NCBI RefSeq assembly: GCF_040807025.1
Contig: NC_090956.1
Coordinates: 2,034,517 to 2,098,516 of the forward strand
DNA: 64,000 nt
Origin: Struthio camelus
Lineage: Eukaryota > Chordata > Aves > Struthioniformes > Struthionidae
Direction of reading: 5' to 3'
The notes beneath the pieces were generated by a model. It saw nothing but the letters and a program-made list of their open reading frames with translations. It was not told the DNA's origin and did no database searches. Made by a program: the position numbers and the translations under genes. Within the stretch, counting starts at the first letter, position 1. Every line of letters starts with the position of its first letter. Below, piece by piece: positions 1 through 13,100 of this stretch.

Positions 1-916
1 TCTCGGGGTAATTGACTGCATCTATCATCACAGTCAAGACGAGATCAAAGGGAAAGACATCTGTATTATGTACGTAGCATTTCATGCAATCACTGAAAAA
101 CTCCTGAATTAGGAATTCTAGGCTTTGCCTCCCTCTCCCAGTTCAACACACGAAGCCGCAACATTAATTTCTCAAGTTACGTTTAAATAATTTCAAAATA
201 CCGATGCGCAATACGAACAACACTATCTCTTCAAGGCTTTGAGATTTTTTTTGACTTTCATAACACCATTAACTAAGTGTTCAAGTTGCTCAGTCACGCT
301 GTTCGTCTGAACTTCGCAGGTAATCAAAACTCGCAGACTTATTTTAAAAACTTAGCGTTAATAACATCAGCCTGCTTGTAGTTACTGCCTCCCTCGTGCA
401 ATTTACTGACTGCCCAATCATCGCACGTAGCATTAAAAGGAGCACAGTACCTTCCCCGCTCTCCTCGCAACCCGACGCGCGCTGCCAGCTCGCGTCCCCC
501 CCTTTGAATCGCTCCCGGAGCATCCTCAGGCGCGGCGGCGGGAAGGGCGCCGAGGTCGGCTCCGCGGGCAGCTAATTCCCTTTCGGGGTCTCGCCCCGGC
601 TCCTTTATCCCCCTAGAGAGGGTGTTTTCCCAAGGAGCGTCGGGAAGAGGCCTGGACCCGGTCGGAGGAGCAGCCGCCCTCGGAGAGCAGCTCCGGGCAT
701 CCAGCGCGGGACCCTCCGCCCGGCTGCCTTCCCGCGCTTCGCCCACGTTCAGGCCCCAAGGGTCTCAGAGACCGCCACGGCCCCGGGCGCTGCGCTTGCC
801 GAAACCGTCCGGCATGGCACGGCGCAAACCCAACTAATGCCAGCAGGAAACACGGCAGCGAGCCGCCTCCCGCGGCTCCCCGCGCCGCCAGCCGGGGCTG
901 CCCTCGCCCCCCGGGA

Positions 917-943
917 CGGACGGACGGACGGACGGACGGACGC
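917..943. repeat. (GGAC)n microsatellite
   Basis: About six perfect copies of the tetranucleotide GGAC/ACGG in CpG-rich intronic DNA. Confidence 0.9.
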
Positions 944-2150
944 CGTCTTCGCAGCGACTGCCGACGGAGGTGGACTACTCCTTGTTTGCTCAGCACCGTG
1001 TCTCTCCGCTTCGAGCCCCCCCCGGACAAGCGGGGGGCACCTGCCCCGGCCTCCCGGGACACCCACCGGCGGGAACCCTGCCCGCGAAACGGCTCGGATA
1101 ACTCATCCGGGAAGAAACGGGGGGAAGCGAGATGAATCAAAGCGGCGCCCTTGCGGGATGCCAGGGCAGAGAGCGGCCCGGGATGTCCCGGCTCCAGCGC
1201 GGGAGAAACGCGTGGGCCGTGCCGGCTCCTCAGGGCCAGAGCGCCAAATTCTGCAAAAAGCGCTTACCGAGGAGCGCCCGGGGCGGGTGGGCGAGGGGGC
1301 TCGCCTGGCTGCAAACCAGCTGCAGACTGGAACGAAACCTTGACGGAGAGCAACTTTGCAACGCGGTTAAAAAAAAGAAAAAGAGCAAAAGGAGGGGGCT
1401 GCAGCCGGGATTTAAGACGAGCCGTCGAGGGCTGCCGGAGGCCGGCGGGGCGAACCCGCTCCGCGACAGCCCCTCGCACGCGGCCGGTCTGCGCTCGCAG
1501 CAGCCGCCGCCTCCACGGATTTAGCGAGCCGCTACTTTTCCCATGGCCCCGGAGCAGTCGGTTCACCCTCTCCGCAAACATTTCCAGCTCGCCTTACAGC
1601 GCTCTCCAAAAACTGCAGAAAACAGGAAATGATTCAAGTGATTGAACAGTATCAGAGCTCAGAGGTTTCTGAGTGACCTTAAAGGGTGCCCAGGGCTCTG
1701 CGCAACTAGGAAAAGGGTTGCGCTGCCTGAGCCAAAAGCAGCCTGTCTTGCATCATCCGTTCAGATTTACAGATTACCCCTCTTTTCAAATCCTTTCCCT
1801 CTCACTGCATTTTCAGAGGGTCAGAGCTGCAGCAGCAGGCTGAAAGCACGGAGAAAACAACCTGCAAACGCCGCCGGGAACGCGCGACCCCGCAGGGCAG
1901 GAGCCGGCGCCGGGGAGGCCGCGGTGCTGAGCGCCCCTACGCCCGGGGCCGGTTCCTCCCGCTTGGCATCGCCTGGCCTTGGGATTTGCAGGAAAACCAA
2001 CTTATTCAATAAATTCGGCAGCAGAAGACTTCTGCAGGGGGGCTTTGGCCATGGGGTAGCGACTGCCGGAGTGTCCTACCCGGGACTCCGCTTCCACCGC
2101 AAAATCTTGAATTCAAGGTCTTTAACTCAAAAGAATTCAGAATTAAAAAA

Positions 2151-2169
2151 CAACAACAACAACAACAAC
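2151..2169. repeat. (CAA)n microsatellite
   Basis: Six copies of CAA following an A-run. Confidence 0.9.
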
Positions 2170-2935
2170 CCCAAGCAAACAAAACGTTCCCGCTTGGCCA
2201 CGGCATCCGCTCTGAACAACGTGCAGAAATCCCAGGGCAAAACCGCTACGGAGCCCGGCGCAGGGCTCTCGCCGGGCTTTTGCAGCTAACCGCTAACGCG
2301 CTCCTCAGCCGCCGGAGGAGAGGGGCCGCAGGCCGCGGCTCTGCGCAGCCCCTCTTCAGAATTAAGCCAGTACTTAAGTCCCCCTCGCTTCAGCCAGGCT
2401 CGAGCGCGCGCTTAGCGCTTTGCACTCAGGCGCTGGGCCGACAGGGAGCCGCTGCGCCTCTCGCTCGCTTTACCGCCCGCGCCAGCGCTTCCCGGCGCCG
2501 GGAAGGGGCTTCCTTAGCTCCCGGGGCAGCTGCGCCTTTGAGAAAGCACAGGAGCCTCCCCGAAGCGCTCCCTAGGGCCGCGGCACGTTATCCGGCCTCC
2601 CCAAAGGCGCAGGACAGAGTTACCCTCGCGCGAAGAAAAACCTCTGCAGAAACCACGCTTCGGTTTTGTCTCGCGGCTCGGCGCTGCGGCAGCGCCCAAA
2701 GGCGGCCTCGCTGCCCCCGGCACCCGCCAAGAGCGGAGGAGCCTGTTCGCACGAGTCAAATTCACACGTACTAGAAATGCAACAACAAGTAATTGTGGTT
2801 TTGTCTATTTGCAGGCAGTAAAGCAATCCATTTATTGCTTCCAGGTACCTAGATACTACCCCCGGCCACCACTTTCCTAAGTTGGAATAAAAAAGCAATG
2901 GCACGTCATATTCCGCTCCCAAGCACTCATGCGGT

Positions 2936-2990
2936 GACACGCACGCACCGGTGTGCGCATACACGCGTGCATGCACGCAGACACGTGTTG
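2936..2990. repeat. Alternating purine-pyrimidine tract
   Basis: A degenerate run built of CA, CG, TG and GC dinucleotides, almost continuously alternating purine and pyrimidine over about 55 bp. Such tracts can adopt left-handed DNA in principle; no function is shown. Confidence 0.6.
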
Positions 2991-5900
2991 TCACATAAGA
3001 AGTTCAGATTCGGGGACTTTCCATACATGCGAACATCCAAAAACCCTTTAAAAACAAATGTCAGACCCGTCTCTTGAAATCCAGATACGGGAAACGTGCA
3101 GCAGGAAAGGGGGGAACGCAAACAGCCCGGAGGCAGAGCGCAAACACAAGCCTGCGCGTTTCCGCCAGCAGGGAGGTTGGTGCCCGCGCGGCGACCAGCC
3201 CCGCCGGGGCGATACGCTGCGGCGCCGCACCAGCGCTGCGGCTACTGCACGCCGCCATTTGAGAAGGAAAAAGGCTTAGGAAACACCATTTCAGCCGGTT
3301 CATTTTAAAAAGCACAAGCAAGGCGTTAAATAACAACGAAACGCTTTCAACCAAAAGAACCAAAACCGTCTGGTTGGGTGCTGCCAGCTCTCTCCATCTC
3401 AGCGCACCTCCTGCAGCACCTGCTCAGGGAGCCCTTTTCTGGTAAGGCTTCCGGCTCCCGGAGCATCCCTGATGCTGCAGGACTTCCAGTTCCCTTAAAA
3501 ACCGCCCGGTTACCCTGCACGGCAGTGGTGACAAGCGGGAAAACACGCTCCCTGCAGGCTCACAAAAAACCAGCTAGCAAATCACGGCAGGTGATTTGTA
3601 CTGTATTTTCCACGTCTCGTTATTTGAAGAGACGTTTGATTTTGACTATTCGCGGCCCGACGCTGCGCCTGGATCCAGGGTCTCTCCGGGCGCTGCTGGG
3701 CTCCTTTGGGGGCCCTTTGCTCAGGTCGCGGGCCACGTTCGCGGGGCTGGCTGCAGCGAGCAGGACTCACGGCGTGACCGTTCGCTCCCGTTTTGTACCA
3801 CCGGGCGTTTTAGGTACCTTCCACCACGGAGCCAGCATCAGAAACGTCACCAGCTCGGATTAACGAGGGGTTTCCATGCACTCAATTAGCAGGTGTCGGG
3901 CTCCGTGCAAACAGGACCTGATGGCCGGAGCGCCGCCCGAGCCGCTGGCGCTTCCGCCTTCTCCGTCTCCCGCAGCGTAAATTCCCCTTGGCGCTTCTGC
4001 CCTGCGGCCGAGTCGCTCGGCAGAGCGGGAACGGCACCCCAAAGCTGACGGATCGCGCCGAGCACCGCCGCCGCCGCGGTGAGCCGGCCCCCGCGCGAGG
4101 CTCCGAAACGGGGCTGCTCGGGGTCCCCGCTCGCAGCCGCCTCCTTCCCGAGAGGAGGAGGCCACCAGCCGGGCCGGGAGCAGCTCCGAGCCGGGAAAGG
4201 GGCCGACGTGAGGCAGCCGCTCGCTCCTGGCGCTCCCCAAGGACGCCCGCACCGCGCTGCCCGGCACCCCGGCCGGGCTCCGGGACGGACCCCTTCCCGG
4301 CGCAGCCAGGCCGGCTCTGCCCCTCACTTTGCACGGCTTAAACCGGGCCTGATCGCTGCCGTGCGGGGCGGCGCTGCCCGGCGGCACGTCAAGCTTGTCC
4401 GCCTCCGCCTGGGCAGAGCTGGAGAAAACGCAGGCAGGAGCGTTCCTGGCTAATTGACGTTGTTCACATACTTTCGTTTAAGCCAGCTCCCGCGGCGTTT
4501 CCTCTCCGCCGGCGCGCGGCTCCCCGGCCCGGCCAGCGCCTGCTCCCGCGGCGGAGACGGGCCCCGGACTCGCTCCGGGAGCATCCCCCAGCCCCGCTTC
4601 CCGCCAGGCGGAAAAGGCCAAAGTTAACGAATTCTGATTGCTAATTAGGGGCAGGGAGCCGTTCAGCGCCCCGCGGGACGCGACGGCCCGGCCCGCGCGC
4701 CGACCGCCGCCGAGAAGGGCTCTCCTGCCCCCGGGCACGCTCCCTCGGCGGGAAGAGTTACGCGAGGAGCCGAGCCGAGCCGCCGGCGGACTTTAATCGC
4801 CGTTATCTTCCTGCAACTGGGCTGCAAGCTCAAAGGCAGCCGCCTCCGTTCGGATTTAAGGATGCGCTTAACGTTAAGCAGATGCTCATCGCCGCGAGAG
4901 CCGGCGGAGCCGGGTTCCCGCCGCGGCCGGAGCGGGATCGCCGCCTCCGTTCGCGCCGGGGCCAGGGATCCGGCGCGGGGCTGGGCTGCGGTCCCCTTCG
5001 CCCCGGAGAGGCTCGAGCTTTCCCGTCCGGAGGGCACCGGGAAGGGGGCTAGCGCAGCACGTCGCCCCCGGAGCAGCGCCGGGCGCGGGAAAGCCGCTCC
5101 AGGGCACCTCCGAGGCTCCTCCACGCATTGCCAGCAGCCTTCAACCACCTACAGCCAGCGGCACGATGCCGATAGATGCTGGGATCCGTCCCGACCCCGT
5201 CCTGGGACACCCGGCACCCCGCGGCCAGGACCGCGGCAGCTTTGCCGGGCGGACGCCGAGCATCCCCGACACCACGCCGCGGGCGGGCGCAGGCTCTGGC
5301 CGCGAATCTCGCGCCCCGTCCGCGGTGCTTGCGGCCCAGGGAGACCCGGCAGCGGGATTTCCGGATGAGGCCGGCTCTGCCCGCTCCAGTCCGCCGCCCA
5401 AAACCTCTCCGGCGCCGCAGGGCCGCGGCTCCGCTCCCTCACCGTCTCCTCTGGGCTGCTTCCTCCTCCTTGGGAAGGAGTGAGCTCGGACCCTGCCTCG
5501 GCTCAGCGCCGGCGCGGGCTGCCGAACCGGAGCGCGAGGGTCTGGGGCTTGGCAGCTGATTCAAACTGCTGCCGTTATTCACATTGCTCCAATTATTGAA
5601 ATTGCTCCAGCTGCGTTCAAGTGCTAGAACCACCCAAAAAAAGTTGTTTTTTTTTTTTTTTTTTTAAGAGCAAAGCGCATTGGGGTTTTGCACTGTTTTC
5701 TGTAACAGCTACAGCACTGCTGCCCCCAGCATCCCTGAAACAGCCCGCGAATTTTGCCCAGGCTCGGCTGTCTGTGCTCTGCCGGACGCCCCGGCGGGGT
5801 ACCGCCGCCCGCCAGCGCGACCGCTGCCGGCTCCATCCCTCCTGCCCCCGCTGCAGCCGCGTGCTGAGGTTTCGGTCTCCGGCAGCTGGGGAACTTCTCT

Positions 5901-6404
5901 GTGAGAACCTTTTTTTTTCCCTTTCCCCCTCTATTTTGGCGCACGAGCGGGTTCAGCCAGGCGCGCGCGCTGCTCAGCCCCGGGGCAGGGGACCGCGGCT
6001 CGGCGCAGAGCAGCAGCCGGCCGAGCAGAGAGACGCGCCACGAAAACGCCGCGCGCGCCCGTTTGCTCGGCACGAGGCAGCTTTTCCAGCGCGCTGCCAA
6101 GGGAACCGGCCGCGGGGCAGGAGCGGGAAGGAGCCGGGAGCTTCGGTCTCGCTGCGCAGGGCAGCGGCGCAAAGTCAGCTCGCAGCTCGAGCCTCCGGAA
6201 ACGGGGCGAGCGTCCTCCCCGCGCCCAACCGCGGGCTGCCCAGGGCACGGGGGGGAAGCGCCGTGGGGCGAGAGGCTGGGAACGAAGCCTCCCGACTTCG
6301 CGGTGCTGCTGCGGAGGGGTCCCGGCCGGAGGCGCCGGCTGCAGGTTTGAGGAGAACAAGAGACATCCCGGAGCGGCTGTGCCGAGCGCTCGGCGCCCTG
6401 GGGA

Positions 6405-7155
6405 GAGCTGAGCTGTGCTGTGCTGTGCTGAGCCGAGCCGTGCTGCACCACACTGTGCCGAGCCGCACCATCCCATGCTGCACCGTGCCGTGCCGAGCCG
6501 AGCCGACCAATGCTGAGCTGTGCCATGCTGAGCTGTGCTGCACCACGCTGTGCCGAGCCGCACCATCCCGTGCTGCACCATGCCGTGCCGAGCCGAGCCG
6601 ACCAATGCTGAGCTGTGCCATGCTGAGCTGTGCTGCACCATGCCGTGCCGAGCCGTGCTGCACCATGCCGTGCCGAGCCGAGCCGTGCTGAGCTGTGCCA
6701 TGCTGAGCCATGCTGCACCATGCCATGCTGTCCCGTGCCGAGCCGTGCTGCACCATGCCATGCTGAGCTGAGCCGTGCTGAGCTGTGCCGTGCCAAGCCG
6801 TCCTGCACCATGCCATGCTGTGCTGAGCCGAGCCGTGCCGAGCCGTGCTGCACCATGCCATGCTGAGCCGAGCCGTGCTGAGCTATGCCGTGCCAAGCCG
6901 TCCTGCACCATGCCATGCTGTGCTGAGCCGAGCCGTGCTGCACCATGCCATGCTGAGCCGAGCCGTGCTGAGCTGTGCCGTGCCAAGCCGTCCTGCACCA
7001 TGCCATGCCATGCCGAGCCGTGCTGCACTATGCCATGCTGTGCTGTGCCACACCGAGCCAAGCCGTGCTGAGCCGTGCCGTGCCATGCCATGCTGCACCA
7101 TGCCATGCTGTGCCGAGCTGAGCTGAGCCATGCTGCACCGTGCCGTGCCGTGCCC
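6405..7155. repeat. Pentanucleotide tandem array with higher-order repeats
   Basis: About 750 bp built from 5-bp variants such as GCTGA, GCTGT, GCCGA, GCCGT, ACCAT. Superimposed longer repeats are visible: nearly identical blocks begin at 6,752, 6,852 and 6,942 (spacing 100 and 90 bp, both multiples of five). The pentamer is free of stop codons in most frames, so reading frames of up to 460 codons cross it on the minus strand and shorter ones on the plus strand; they encode only short-period repeats and are not considered genes. It lies in intron 2 of SLC9A3R2. Confidence 0.93.
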
Positions 7156-10100
7156 CGCTCCCGTGCAGCAGGGCAGCCCAGGCTGCGCACCCGGCGTCTG
7201 ACAAAAGCCAAGCCCCTCGCTGGCGCCGCGAAGCCGCTGACCATGCGGGACAAACCCGCCCTTTGGGCTCCTCAGCTTTTTGCAGCTTGGAGCGACCACC
7301 AGCTCGCCTGTTCCCGCTGGCCCCGTCAGCCGCCGCTGCTAACCCCAGGTCACCGGCGGGAAGCCGGTTGTTCCAGGCTTGCACCCTGCCGCGGCGGCGA
7401 GGGGCAGGGTTTGCACCAAGCGTGGGAAAGGGGCGTTTGGGGACGCTGCACGCGGAGCGGCAGGGCCCCCGGAGCAGGGCGAGGGGGAGCGGGACGCCCT
7501 GGCCCCCCGGAACGGGCTCCGCTGCGTTCAACCGGCAAAGTGCAAGAGTTTTACTCCCGCTCCTCACCTTGGCCGGGCCGCCCGGCGCGCTGCAGGAAGC
7601 GGGCTGGGGGGCCGCGCGCGTCCTGCACCCACCCGCAGCCTGGCTTGACCCGGGGCCCCTTCACCGAAACGCCCCGCAGCAAAACAGGCGTTTTCGAAGC
7701 GCGAGGGTGTCAGGATCCCGGCTCCGCGCGACGGGAGCCAACTTGCGTCCCCAACTTGCTTTTTAATTCTGCTTATTGAGAAAGACCCGTGGACGCGAAG
7801 AAACCCTTCGCTCCTCGAGAGTCCGATTGTCCCCCTCTCTTGTATCGCAGCCCGGCGGCCGCCGAGGCCACAGGCAGCCCGTAAAATCGCCGTACGGGAG
7901 TCGGCGCCAACGTCAGGAAGCCAAACGCGGCTGCTGCAACCCGAGCTCGGGCCCCGAGCCCCCGGCGATCCACAAAGGAATAGCGCCTTATGCATTTAAC
8001 AAAAAAAAAAAAAAAAAGCTCTTTAAAATCTGCCTGGGAAATCGCTCGTGTGCACCCACCCGCCCGTGGGAACACGCGCTACAAGCTCGGCGGAGGTACC
8101 GGGCGCATCGCTCCGCGTGCCTCCGTTCCCGGCGCCCTGCAAAGTGAGTTTTAAAAAAATTTAAAAAAAAAAGAAAAAAGGAAAGAAATCAAACAAAGAC
8201 AAGACCCGTTCCACCCCGAGGTTTCCGAGGCCGCCGGGTACCAGCGCTCCCGAGCGAGGCCGGGCCGCCGCCAGCCGCCTCGCCGGGAGCCATGGCCCCC
8301 CGGGGCAGAGGCCGGGCAGCGCGCAGCCGCGGCGGCGGCTTTGTGCCGCTGCCAGGGTACGTGCGGAAGGCTCAGCTTCTGCCAGAAAGATTTTTAATTT
8401 ATTTGAAACCATTTAATATTGAAGAGAACCATTAAATGGCTGGCGAGAAGCCAGCGTGCAAGCAGGGCCCTTATTAAAGCAAGCTGCGCCAGCACATCCC
8501 CGCGAGCAGCCGGCCCCGGGCTCTGGCTGCGCCGGGGCAAGCGGCAGCTTCAGCGGCTCCATTTCTTTCTTTTTTCCTTTATACATCATTTTGAGGGAAA
8601 TTTTTTCCCGCGCCATTGCTCGAGCCCAGCAGCCCCGCACCCAGTGGCACCCGTCGGCCAACGGGACGGAGGGCGCTGCGCGGCGCGGGGAGGCCGCCCC
8701 GAGCGGCGGGATGCATCCCTGCATCCCGGTCCCCGAGCGCATCCCCGTGCAGCCACCCGGCGGGCGCTCGCCTCCGGGTCCGGTGTGCAGCTCCTCCCGA
8801 CGCCTATCACCCTCCTACCTCCAGCTCCCTTCCAGCTGCTTTGTGTTGCACTAAAAATACCGCCGGAGCGGAAGTTTCCGCTGCGGGGTGGATGCTCCGC
8901 GCCTCGGGAGGAGCTTCCTGCCACCCGGCCGGCTCGGGAACAGCCCCGGGCCGGGCTGCTCCGCGGGACCCGCTCGCGACGCCTGCAAGGAGCCGCTTTG
9001 CTCCCGAGCCGAAGGGCCGGTCTCCTCCCGCTGCTCGGACGAGATTAAAGCGCTAATCTCCAACCCAAACCTGGCTTTGCAGGAGGCTCCGCGGGGCGCG
9101 AGCCGAGCTCCGGCAGTAACCGCAGGCTCTTCCCTCCCCGCGTGCCTCTCCAGGGCGGCCGGGCAGCCCGCCGCCCTGCCTGCCCCCCTTCTCCCAGGCA
9201 TTTCCCTCCTCTCCGTTCGAGCCCAGGCTGCCAGGCGGGAAGCTGGGCTCCCGCCTCGCTCCCCGCAGCCGGACACGGCAGAGAGCGAGCGCGCGCTCTC
9301 GGGAGGAGATGGCAAAGTTTTGGTTTTAATGCATGCAGGGTGCATGGTTTTGGCCAGGCAGCCACGTCCCCCAAGGCTGGGCGGGCACCGGCATCCCCCG
9401 CGCGGGGCCGATGGCTCCTCCAGCACCGAGGCCGTCAGGAGCGCAGCGCAGAGAAGGGCAGGACAGAGAAAGCACGGCAAGAACGGGCCGTATTCCCGCC
9501 CCCGGGCTCCCTCCCCTGCTCAACGCCAAGGCTGCGATTAAGCTGCAACCTCAAGGAAACCAAAGCAGCAGAAAAACTGCGACTACTGTGCAGCATCCAC
9601 AAAAATAGCTGCTACAGGAATAGCCAGGAACACGAGAGGGACGTGGCCAAGGCTCCTCGCACATATCGCTGAAGGTTTTTTCCAAGCCCTAACCCACGTC
9701 CCGCGCTGCCGGCGCAGAGGAGCCTTCTCCATCCATAGCGCAGAGCAGCTTTGCAGCCCTCTAATCACACCCTCCCTGCAGCTCCCCCTGCAACCAGGGC
9801 CCGAGGAGGGCAAGACAGCACAGGGAAGTGTTTTAATTTGAACCATGCACTTATTTAAAGTTTTTTAATCACATAATTACTGCAGACATTTCTGCTCATG
9901 TTCAGTTTTATTACATCTTTGTGGTTATTCTACAAGCCCTAAATTTTGGGCCTCAACTGAGTTGGCAAAGTCCTCTGGAAACATCTGTCCCGAGTTACTC
10001 CTCCTCCAGCGTTCAGGCAGAAAGCTGGCGGCACAGGATGTTGCAATGCGGAGTTTTATTTGCAACAGAAATTAAGTTCTTATTCCCGACCCAAACAAAA

Positions 10101-13100
10101 GTGTAAATATTTACTGCCTCGATATCAGCACTGGCCCTGCACCTGCGGGCCCCGATCGATGCCCCGGTGCACGGGGAGCTGCAAAGCCGCGGTTCTCCAA
10201 GAGGAAACACCGCGTTCACCCCCAGGTACGTTGACTCCTCTCCAGCACGGAAGGGACCACGGCACGCACGAGGCTTCACGTCGGCTGCCGCAAGAGCTGG
10301 CCCAAACCCCCCGGCCGAGGGCTCCCCGAGGACCAGCAGAGATGGGGTGGCACAGAGGCACATGGGTGCAGCCAGGGAGGCGCGCGAGCTGGAGGAAGGG
10401 GACATCCTTGGGCTGGGGACGCCAGCAGCTTTGGGAGCCGCTTTCAGCGGCTCGCTTTCGTTTTCCTCCTTCTGGCAAGACCTGCAAGCTAAGGGCGACG
10501 CCGTCCCTCCAAAGCCAGGGCAGAGCTTTCCCAGGATTTCCAGCACCAGTGGCGCAAGGACAACCTTCCCTGACTGCCCACAGCAGCGAGCGCCCCACGG
10601 AGACCATCTCCTGCTGGGAGCCGCAGTGAAGGTCCAGATCCCACCCGAGAGCAACGCAGAAACCAGCTTCCCACGAAGCCGGCGGGTAACGGAGCTGCCG
10701 CCGGCTCTGGGGCTGGTCTGGGGCGCAGCAGCGAGGGGGCAAAGACGCGAAGAGCCAAGAGCGCCCAAGACCAGGGAGAGCGCAGCGCCGCTGCCAATGC
10801 TCCCGTGCTGCCAAGCAGGGGCTGATTAACAACCAGCTGCTAATTCCTCTGCATTAAAATTCCTGCTGCTAAAATCCAACAGTTACTTAACACCACAAGG
10901 TTTTGTTTCCGAAAGATGATAAACGCCAGTCAGGAAAAAGCAACGTTTGGAAGCAGCGAGGCATCTGGTCGCGGGAGCAGGCACCCGGCCGACGTGGCGT
11001 CACCGAGGGGCCGCGCGCGGAGGGACGGGGCTCCGCAGCCGCCGGAGGGTCAGCCGAGCCGGCCTCGGCGGGGAAGCCAAGGGGTAGAGAGGGCCAGGGA
11101 GCCCGACCCCCAGCTGCACGGCCTGCCGGGAAGAGCCCCGCTCGGTGCTTCCTTGCTATCCCGCTTTTAGCCAGCAAAAGCTGAAGTTGATCTGAAGCCC
11201 GTTTAATCGCAAGAGGATGCGATCAGGCCCTTCCTTGGGTACCTTCGCACCCCCTGCTCCTGAGAGGCACTGCTTAACGTGACCCGAGCGGCAGAGACAG
11301 GCGAGGAATTGCATCACCCCGAACCCTCCTCAATGGCTTTACTGTTGTTCTTGTTTCCCCTACAAACACACCTGGGCAGAACAATTGAGGTTGCAAGTCC
11401 CAACAGAGGAGCATCTGCCCAAGGGCGCTGCTAGGGTGGTGCGCAGAGTCTGCACCCAGCGGGGACGGGGACGGGAGCCGCTCGGCCGGGCCGGCAGAGG
11501 TGCTGCACCCCTTACCAGGCGCGGGAAGCAAGCGCCCCGCGGGGCTCCCCGCTCCGGTGCGAGCGGCAAACACCCCGAGGGGGCCCAGGCGAGAGCCACG
11601 CTGCGACGCGCAGCTCCCGGCCGGCTCGGCAACGCGTCGCACCGCACGCCCGGGCGTTTCGGTAACGCCTCCTGCTGCCCAAAGGCACCTTTGCCATAAG
11701 AGCAGTCGCAACGCCTGGTGCCCAATACACATACCCAAACCAGCTCCCAGCTATCCACCCCGCGCTCGAGCCTGCGGCATCCAGCGGCCCCAGCGCCGAG
11801 CCGCATCCTGCTCCCCTGCGGGACAGGTCACCCTGATCAACCATGCGATAGCAGGGGAAACTGCAGAGATTTGCAATTTTGAGTTGTTTTTTGTTTTTAA
11901 AAAGAGCATTTAGGTACTTGGAAGACGCAGCCAAGCATCTGAAGCAGCTTTCAAAACAAACCCCCAAAAACCTGGCCTCGAGTCATTGATCCAGGGTGCC
12001 TGGGCCGGGGAGAGCCGACGCAGAGGGTCCAGACTCCCGGCCTTGGGCTGGCAGTCGAAACGTCCCCTTGGGAGAGTTGTGCCCCCTTGGCCGTTCCCCC
12101 GGCTCCCGCCTCCAAACACGACCCGAGGCCAAAGCACGCAGAAACAGCACGTGCCCCCGGCACCGCTGGCCTCCGGAGCTGCCCTGGGACGGGGACGGGC
12201 TGTGCCTGGCGCCGGGCTTGCGCATCAAAGACCCGCGGGCGGGCGTCCAGCACCGCCAGGACCCCGCGGGAACGGGGCGCGCGGCCCCAGCCTTGCCCTC
12301 CCCACGCGCAGCGCCGGCGACAGCCCGAGCCTCGGCGAGCCCCCTGCCAAAACCTGAACAGAGGGCAAGGCTGAGCCCGGAGCCGGCTCAGCCCACCGCC
12401 GTCTCCTGCCGCAGCCCCCGCGCGTCTCCGCTGGGCGATGGCGGCTGCCTCGCCGACGCCGGCTCAGCAGGTTACTCAAGTCCAGCCCAAATTTCCCTTG
12501 TTTTTGTTTCACTTTGTTGCTTCAGGCTGCGCTGAATAACCCAGCCTGGGACGGAGGAAGCTGCAGCCCTTGCCCAGACCGATGCTCCGGCCGCGGCAGG
12601 TCCGAGCCACCACGCTTGCAAGGGGAAACGGAGCTGCCCCGTCTTCTCCCCGTTCACCAAACGCCTCCAGCAAAGCCACGCAAAAACACGCGATGTTCGG
12701 CCGGTACCGGCTGCTGCCGGCCCCAGTCCCGGGCCGGAGGGAGCCCGGCGGCAGCGCTGGGGCCGGGCCGAGCCCCGGCAGGCGACCGCGGCGGCCGACG
12801 GCGTTCCCCGGCCTCGCGCCCCAGCCCGGCCCGGCTCTCCCAAGCCCACCCGCTCCTTGGAGGAGCCGAAACCCGATGGCCGGAAGGGACCAGCCCGTTC
12901 CCCTCGCCTGACTTCCCGTCAGTACAAACTGCTGGATTTCACCCAGCAAAAGAAACAGGCGGGATAGGAAATCCCTGTCCTGGGAAGCAGTCCCCCGCCG
13001 TGCCCGGCCGCCCGCACCGCTGCCTCCTCCTTCGCCAGCGACCCGTCCCAGGCCTTCGGGCTGGCGATCCCACCTGCCGCACTGACCTCCAGAGGAAGGG

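Noticed and set aside
5624-7253. Minus-strand reading frames of 440-460 codons
   Set aside because: They run through the pentanucleotide array and consist of AWHGTAQHG-like periodic sequence; openness follows from the repeat, and flanking parts have no protein similarity or splice logic.
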